DNA of 28,346 nucleotides from an uncultured Oscillospiraceae bacterium. Lineage in GTDB: Bacteria; Bacillota; Clostridia; Oscillospirales; Acutalibacteraceae. Location of the stretch: contig UQNI01000017.1 of NCBI GenBank assembly GCA_900542375.1, positions 1 through 28,346 on the forward strand, read 5' to 3'. How positions within the stretch are numbered: the stretch's first letter is position 1; every line of letters begins with the position of its first letter. The notes under the pieces were generated by a model. The model did not search any database. It saw nothing but the letters and a program-made list of their open reading frames with translations, and was not told where the DNA came from. Of this stretch, positions 24,322 through 28,346 are shown one piece after another. The position numbers and the translations under genes were made by a program.

Positions 24322-24368
24322 AAAAGAACCTCTATGCATAAGAGACGAATATTCATAGAGGTTCTTTT
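24322..24368. terminator. Bidirectional intrinsic terminator
   Basis: AAAAGAACCTCTATG (24322-24336) pairs perfectly with CATAGAGGTTCTTTT (24354-24368). It ends the DUF3006 gene and, on the minus strand, the aldehyde dehydrogenase gene three bases away. Confidence 0.9.
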
Positions 24369-24371
24369 TAT

Positions 24372-25734
24372 CTATTTTAGGAAAGTTTTCAGCAATATTT
24401 CTTTCAAAGACGTATAAGGCGCATAGCGAATGGGAATATCAAAACGATTGGATTTCTTTAAGATACTTTTTTGGTGACTGAATGTAAGAAATGATTGTTT
24501 TCCGTGATAACTGCCCATACCGCTTTCGCCAACACCTCCAAACGGAAGATGATGAGATGCCAAATGCATAATGGTGTCGTTGATACAGCCTCCGCCAAAA
24601 GATAAACTTTGTAAAATTCGTTTTTGTGTGGTTTTGCAGTTGCTGAATAAATATAATGCCAAAGGTTTTGGGCGGGAACGTATCGAAGTAATAACATCTT
24701 CTATATCATGATATGTCAAAAGAGGAAGAATCGGGCCGAATATTTCTTCCTGCATGACAGGAGAATCAGGATGCACGTTGTCCAAGATGGTAGGCGCAAT
24801 TTGTCCATGTTCATTACCTACACCTCCCGTTATGATTTCCTGACCGTCCATCAAATCCATAAGGCGGTGAAAATGTTTTTCATTGATAATTTTAGGATAG
24901 TTCTGATTGTCCAGAGGATCCCAAGAAATCACTTAAATACTGCTTCATATGATAAATCAGAGATTCTTTTACAGTATTGTGTACATACACATAATCAGGC
25001 GCTACACAGGTTTGACCTGCATTTAACAGTTTGCCGAATACAATCCGTTTTGCCGCCAAAGCAATATTTGCCGTTTCGTCCACAATACAAGGGCTTTTTC
25101 CACCAAGCTCCAAGCAAACGGGCGTTACATGTTTGGCTGCCTTTTCCATAACCAATTTACCCACAGAAGTGCTTCCTGTGAAAAAGATAAAGTCGAACTT
25201 TTCTTCCAGCAATAAAGTATTTTCTTCTCGTCCGCCTAAAACTACGGCAATGTGCTTTTCGGCAAAGCATTCCGATACCATTTGTTCCATTAATTTGGCC
25301 GTATGCGGTGCATAGGCAGAAGGTTTTAAAATAGCGCAGTTTCCCGCAGCAATTGCTCCAATCAGAGGAACCACATTTAATTGAAACGGATAGTTCCAAG
25401 GGGCCATAATCAAAGTTACGCCAAGCGGTTCCGGTATGATAAAACTGACAGCAGGGAATTGTACCATAGGAGTGGGCACTCTTTTCGGTCTTGTCCATTC
25501 ATTGAGATGTTCCAATGTATGTCTCAGCTCATTTTTTACAATGCCGATTTCCGTCATGTAACTCTCAAATGAAGATTTGTTCAAATCAGACTTCAGCGCA
25601 GTATAAATATCATGTTCATGTCTGTCTATCCACTTTGCCAAATTGCGCAAAGACTGCTTGCGGAACAGAACGGATTTTGTGGTATCAGTATGAAAAAAAT
25701 CTCGCTGTTGCTGTACAAGTTCTGTAATATTCAT
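24372..25734 (-). pseudogene. Aldehyde dehydrogenase (ALDH3-like), split by a frameshift
   Basis: Two overlapping frames together make one aldehyde dehydrogenase of about 455 residues, which oxidises aldehydes to acids with NAD(P). The first part (25734 to about 24920) has APWNYPF (111-117), FTGSTSVGK (185-193), the general base E209 in LELGGK and the nucleophile C243 in GQTCVAPDYV, at the same positions as in mammalian ALDH3A1. It runs out of frame after YLSDFLG. The second part resumes at DPLDNQNYPKIINEKHF and ends at 24372. Compared with the usual FxGEDP junction, two or five bases are missing (or one is extra) near 24919-24923. The ATG at 25734 follows GGTGA; a TTG at 25755 is the alternative. 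It may be broken or a sequencing error. Confidence 0.88.
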
Positions 25735-25817
25735 GGGTTTCACCGTTCTTTCCAATAGATTGTTTAAAAACAGTATATACCGTTTTCAAGCAAGTTACAA
25801 CAAAGTAGAAATATGTT

Positions 25818-25846
25818 TTGACTTTATCTTTTGTTCTGTTTATAAT
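25818..25846 (+). promoter_or_regulatory. Promoter of the DUF1653/nuclease-like gene pair
   Basis: TTGACT (25818-25823) and TATAAT (25841-25846) are separated by 17 bases, a near-consensus vegetative promoter. Confidence 0.85.
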
Positions 25847-25850
25847 TTTA

Positions 25851-25887
25851 ATCACACAATGCAGAGAAATTTGTCAAATTGTGTGAT
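25851..25887 (+). promoter_or_regulatory. Inverted repeat at the predicted mRNA 5' end
   Basis: ATCACACAAT (25851-25860) and ATTGTGTGAT (25878-25887) are perfect complements around a 17-base loop, placed five bases after the -10. It would form a hairpin at the very start of the transcript, or serve as a repressor site. No T run follows. Confidence 0.6.
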
Positions 25888-25915
25888 GGAATCTATTATA
25901 TTGGGAGGAAGTACA

Positions 25916-26134
25916 ATGCAGTCGATTTTGCCAGGGGTGTACCGCCATTATAAAGGGAATCGTTATCAAGTATTGTACTTGGCAAAACACTCCGAAACTT
26001 TGGAAGATATGGTGGTATATCAAGCTTTATATGGGGAATACGGTATTTGGGTACGTCCTGCTTCTATGTGGAATGAAACAGTGGACTATCAAGGCAAACA
26101 GGTAAAGAGGTTTACGTATATTGAAACAAAATGA
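25916..26134 (+). CDS. DUF1653 domain protein
   Basis: The 72-residue protein is a single DUF1653 domain: LPGVYRHYKGNRYQVLYLAKHSET, a middle VVYQALYGE, and a closing WVRPASMW followed by RFTYIE. This small beta-barrel-like domain is common in bacteria and its function is unknown. The ATG at 25916 follows TGGGAGGAAG. The frame is open further upstream, but nothing there resembles the family. The last 14 bases overlap the next gene, suggesting translational coupling. Confidence 0.92.
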   Translation: MQSILPGVYRHYKGNRYQVLYLAKHSETLEDMVVYQALYGEYGIWVRPASMWNETVDYQGKQVKRFTYIETK

Positions 26135-26867
26135 ACACACATTGGAGCAAATTTGTGCGGATTTGTGTAATAGAGAGCAAATACGCGGCAGTATTGGTTT
26201 GCTGGGAGAAAAGATATTGCATGCAGGGCTGAAATTATATTTCGAACCGAATTCGGATTTTCATGAAGTAAAAGTCAGTGGATTTGTTGCCGACATTTGC
26301 AATGCTGAAGGCATCATTGAAATTCAAACCAGAAGCTTGGGAAAACTAAAACGCAAATTGGAAGTGTTTTTGCAGAACATGCCTGTTACAATTGTTTATC
26401 CCATTGCGCATACCAAATACTTGTGCTGGGTGGACGAAGAGACAGGTACTGTTACAGGCAGGCGGAAATCTCCCAAAACAGGCAGTGCTTGGGATCTATT
26501 CAGGGAATTGTATCCATTGCGGTCTTTTTTGACGCATCCTAATTTTTGTGTTTGTGCCGCGTTAATTGACTTGGAGGAATACCGTTTGCTCAATGGATGG
26601 AGCAGAGATAAAAAGAAAGGGTCTACCCGCTATGACCGCATCCCGATTCAGTTGGTCGAATTGATTTATCTCATGACAGAGGAAGATTACCGTGCTATCA
26701 TACCCAATACTTTGCCTAAGAAGTTTACCTCCAAAGATTTCAGTAAAGCTGTTCATATCTCACTGTCGTCTGCCCAGCGAGCATTACTGATTTTATATCA
26801 GTTGGGTGTCGTACAGCGTGTGGAGAAACAAAAGAATGCTTATATTTATGAATTAACAAAATCATAA
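26121..26867 (+). CDS. Unrecognised protein: nuclease-like core plus winged helix
   Basis: I cannot place this 248-residue protein in a named family. The N-terminal half resembles a PD-(D/E)xK nuclease core: E30 in LLGEKILHAGLK, D58 in GFVADICNAEG and E67-x-Q69 in IIEIQTRSL, the D-x8-ExQ spacing seen in some Holliday-junction-type and CoiA-like nucleases. This is inference from motifs. Residues 80-150 include a hydrophobic strand (TIVYPI) and two nearby cysteines. The C-terminal part (about 200-246) looks like a winged helix (FTSKDFSKAVHISLSSAQRALLIL, then a wing with VQRVEKQKNAYIY). It starts at TTG 26121, 11 bases after AAAGAGG, overlapping the DUF1653 gene; no ATG is in frame nearby. Confidence 0.75.
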   Translation: MKQNEHTLEQICADLCNREQIRGSIGLLGEKILHAGLKLYFEPNSDFHEVKVSGFVADICNAEGIIEIQTRSLGKLKRKLEVFLQNMPVTIVYPIAHTKYLCWVDEETGTVTGRRKSPKTGSAWDLFRELYPLRSFLTHPNFCVCAALIDLEEYRLLNGWSRDKKKGSTRYDRIPIQLVELIYLMTEEDYRAIIPNTLPKKFTSKDFSKAVHISLSSAQRALLILYQLGVVQRVEKQKNAYIYELTKS

Positions 26868-26898
26868 ACAGAAGATAGAAGATAAAGGAGAAGTGAAA

Positions 26899-27360
26899 AT
26901 GTTAACAGTAGGAACAAAAGCGCCAAATTTTACATTACCCGATAAAGACGGAAACATGGTTTCTCTCAGTGATTTTGCAGGAAAAAAGGTTGTGCTGTAT
27001 TTTTATCCTAAGGATAATACGCCTGGATGCACCAAGCAAGCCTGCGGTTATCGCGATGAATACGGTGAATTTGCAAAACAGAATGCGGTTGTTATTGGCA
27101 TTAGTAAAGACAGCGTAAAATCTCATGGAAATTTTGCTGCTAAATTTGAACTTCCTTTTGTTTTGCTTGCAGACCCGGATTTGGATGCCATTCAAAAATA
27201 TGATGTATGGCAGGAAAAGAAGTTATATGGAAAAACATATATGGGTGTGGTTCGTTCTACTTATATCATTGACGAAGCGGGAACCATTACACATGTGTTT
27301 GAAAAAGTAAAGCCGGACACAGATGCACAAACAGTGCTGTCCATTCTTGCACAGGCATAA
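26899..27360 (+). CDS. bcp: Thiol peroxidase, Bcp/PrxQ-type peroxiredoxin
   Basis: The enzyme reduces hydrogen peroxide and organic hydroperoxides, using thioredoxin. The 153-residue protein has the peroxidatic C44 in NTPGCTKQAC with the resolving C49 five residues later, the Bcp/PrxQ atypical two-Cys layout, followed by YRDEY. FYPKD and the closing strand STYIIDEAGTI are conserved. A GTG at 26893 is in frame but only two bases from AAGGAG; the ATG at 26899 is eight bases away and is chosen. It is 31 bases after the nuclease-like gene, so it may share its transcript. Confidence 0.96.
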   Translation: MLTVGTKAPNFTLPDKDGNMVSLSDFAGKKVVLYFYPKDNTPGCTKQACGYRDEYGEFAKQNAVVIGISKDSVKSHGNFAAKFELPFVLLADPDLDAIQKYDVWQEKKLYGKTYMGVVRSTYIIDEAGTITHVFEKVKPDTDAQTVLSILAQA

Positions 27361-27385
27361 TAAATTCATTGAGAAGAGAAAAGAC

Positions 27386-27412
27386 AGAGTCGTGTCAGGC
27401 GGCTCTTTTTTT
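27386..27412 (+). terminator. Intrinsic terminator after bcp
   Basis: AGAGTCG (27386-27392) pairs with CGGCTCT (27400-27406), with one G-T pair, and a T run to 27412 follows. Confidence 0.85.
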
Positions 27413-27471
27413 ATTGTCATATAAAAGTGATTTGTTGCCTGCATAAATTTTCATGCAAATAAAAAAATCAG

Positions 27472-27500
27472 TTGACTTTTTTATGTTATCTGCATATAAT
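27472..27500 (+). promoter_or_regulatory. Promoter of the metal-resistance operon
   Basis: TTGACT (27472-27477) and TATAAT (27495-27500) are separated by exactly 17 bases. The predicted start near 27507 lies inside the ArsR-type operator. Confidence 0.88.
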
Positions 27501-27503
27501 AAA

Positions 27504-27525
27504 CATATGAACAATTATTCATATG
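27504..27525. promoter_or_regulatory. ArsR/SmtB/CadC-type operator
   Basis: CATATGAA (27504-27511) and TTCATATG (27518-27525) are perfect inverted half-sites with a 6-base AT-rich centre. This matches the known TGAA...TTCA operators of CzrA, SmtB and CadC. It covers the start of transcription, so binding would shut off the operon. Confidence 0.88.
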
Positions 27526-27543
27526 AATGGATGTGAAGTTGAT

Positions 27544-27909
27544 ATGAGTGAACAAGAACCTGTTTTAGAGCAATGTGATTATATGCATTTACATGAAAAG
27601 GTGATTGAACAAGTACAGGAAGAAATGCCGGAAGAAGAAATTCTTTACGATTTAGCCGAATTATTTAAAGTCTTTGGAGATTCTACCAGAATCAAAATTC
27701 TGTACGTGTTGTTTCAGTCAGAAATGTGTGTATGCGATATTGCGCAGCTTTTGAATATGAGTCAGTCCGCCATATCTCATCAATTGCGGGTACTTAAGCA
27801 AGCGCAGCTTGTTAAGTACCGCAGAGAGGGAAAAACAGTATTTTATTCGTTGGCTGACGCTCACGTAAATACCATTTTAAATCAAGGTTTGGAACATATT
27901 GAAGAATAG
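27544..27909 (+). CDS. ArsR/SmtB-family metal-sensing repressor (CadC/CzrA-like)
   Basis: The repressor should leave DNA when it binds a soft or transition metal, turning on the export genes after it. The 121-residue protein has a winged helix (about 33-102). The CVC pair C62/C64 in SEMCVCDIA, with C11 in an N-terminal CDYMHLH stretch, fits the alpha3N cadmium/lead site of CadC. D105, H107, H118 and E121 fit DxHx10HxxE, the alpha5 zinc site of SmtB/CzrA. So both known site types appear complete. An ATG at 27523 in the same frame lies inside the operator and would leave almost no leader, so I prefer 27544, though its ribosome binding site is weak. Confidence 0.93.
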   Translation: MSEQEPVLEQCDYMHLHEKVIEQVQEEMPEEEILYDLAELFKVFGDSTRIKILYVLFQSEMCVCDIAQLLNMSQSAISHQLRVLKQAQLVKYRREGKTVFYSLADAHVNTILNQGLEHIEE

Positions 27910-27928
27910 TGTATTGGAGGACTTTATT

Positions 27929-28153
27929 ATGAAAAAGATTTTTATATTGGAAAACTTGGATTGTGCAAACTGTGCAGCAAAAATGGAGAATGCTATCAGC
28001 AAACTGGATGATGTGGAAAACGTATCCATCAGTTTTATGACTACAAAAATGGTTTTAAAAGCAGATGAGGATAAAATGGACGCAGTGATTGCGGAATCCG
28101 AAAAAATCATTAAAAAAATTGAACCGGATGTAGTCATGAAGCCAAAAGCATAA
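27929..28153 (+). CDS. Stand-alone heavy-metal-associated (HMA) domain protein
   Basis: The 74-residue protein is one HMA domain: MKKIFILENLDCANCAAKME gives the CxxC metal site (C12, C15) and the rest follows the ferredoxin-like beta-alpha-beta pattern. Such domains usually form the N-terminus of CadA/ZntA pumps or act as CopZ-type chaperones. Here the pump gene follows 16 bases later and begins directly at its first membrane helix, so this protein probably delivers metal to it in trans. The ATG at 27929 lies eight bases after GGAGG, 19 bases after the repressor gene. Confidence 0.92.
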   Translation: MKKIFILENLDCANCAAKMENAISKLDDVENVSISFMTTKMVLKADEDKMDAVIAESEKIIKKIEPDVVMKPKA

Positions 28154-28169
28154 TGAAAGAAGGTTTCCT

Positions 28170-28346
28170 ATGTTAAAAAAGAGGCTGATTCGTATTATAG
28201 TTGGCGCGGTCATTTATGCGGCGGCAATTTTGATTGACATATTTGCAGGAATCAATCATTGGATTGTGTTTGGTATCTTTTTGGTCTCTTTTCTTATAAT
28301 TGGCGGAGATGTTATTTGGAAAGCGCTGCGCAACATAGCCAGGGGC
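28170..28346 (+). CDS. P1B-type heavy-metal-transporting ATPase, N-terminus only
   Basis: The first 59 residues are in the window and the gene runs off the edge. Two hydrophobic helices (about 5-26 and 31-48) are followed by GGDVIWKALRNIARG, the conserved stretch after the second helix in CadA/ZntA-type cadmium/zinc/lead pumps. No HMA domain precedes the first helix. The ATG at 28170 has GAAGG seven bases upstream. Together with the CadC-like repressor this suggests Cd/Zn/Pb export, but the metal-selective CPC motif is outside the window. Confidence 0.88.
   Translation, partial: MLKKRLIRIIVGAVIYAAAILIDIFAGINHWIVFGIFLVSFLIIGGDVIWKALRNIARG

Noticed and set aside
25733..25915. An N-terminal extension of the DUF1653 protein
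   Set aside because: It would begin inside the aldehyde dehydrogenase start region and cross the promoter; the family match starts at the ATG at 25916 with a good ribosome binding site.

Overview
This window looks like a chromosomal segment of a low-GC Gram-positive bacterium, probably a member of the Clostridia. Four things point there: the complete ctsR-mcsA-mcsB-clpC stress operon under CtsR boxes, the tepA-like to spoIIIE/ftsK gene order also known from Bacillus, Rex, and strong AGGAGG ribosome binding sites with TTGACA/TATAAT promoters. Most of it is housekeeping sequence with short intergenic regions. I see no prophage, insertion sequence, CRISPR array, tRNA or rRNA.

Layout: (1) 1-61 is a short GC-rich edge that may hold the end of another gene. 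(2) 86-4751 is the class III heat-shock operon: a repressor, an arginine kinase with its activator, and the ClpC unfoldase. The last codons of clpC appear frameshifted. (3) 5106-5534 is a small DUF2871-type membrane protein. A triple-S1 RNA-binding protein follows on the minus strand, and divergent from it are a lipoprotein cyclophilin and a DUF4870-like membrane protein. (4) 8266-10066 is pyrG, with its own promoter, a leader terminator that looks like an attenuator, and a 3' terminator. (5) 10104-12632 (minus) is lemA followed by a DUF2207 membrane protein with a glycine-rich tail. (6) 12851-13069 holds two diverged 89-base direct repeats. (7) 13065-16996 (minus) is an aconitase, NADP-isocitrate dehydrogenase and rex operon, making 2-oxoglutarate next to an NADH sensor gene.

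(8) 17391-24368 (plus) is a long gene cluster: a TepA-like Clp-fold protease, the SpoIIIE/FtsK DNA translocase, a YgiQ-type radical SAM protein, a membrane-anchored ComEC-like metallo-beta-lactamase-fold protein, and its usual DUF3006 partner. (9) 24372-25734 (minus) is an aldehyde dehydrogenase split by a frameshift. (10) 25818-26867 is a DUF1653 gene with a 5' hairpin, overlapping a gene for a possible PD-(D/E)xK-like nuclease fused to a winged helix. (11) 26899-27412 is a Bcp peroxiredoxin. (12) 27472 to the end is a metal-resistance operon: an ArsR/CadC-type sensor, a stand-alone HMA metal-binding protein, and the start of a P1B-type ATPase cut by the window edge.

The parts least explained by known families are the nuclease-like/winged-helix protein, the repeat pair beside rex, the pyrG leader, the two frameshifts of the same phase (clpC and aldehyde dehydrogenase), and a short unassigned reading frame downstream of clpC. 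I found no clearly new multi-gene system.
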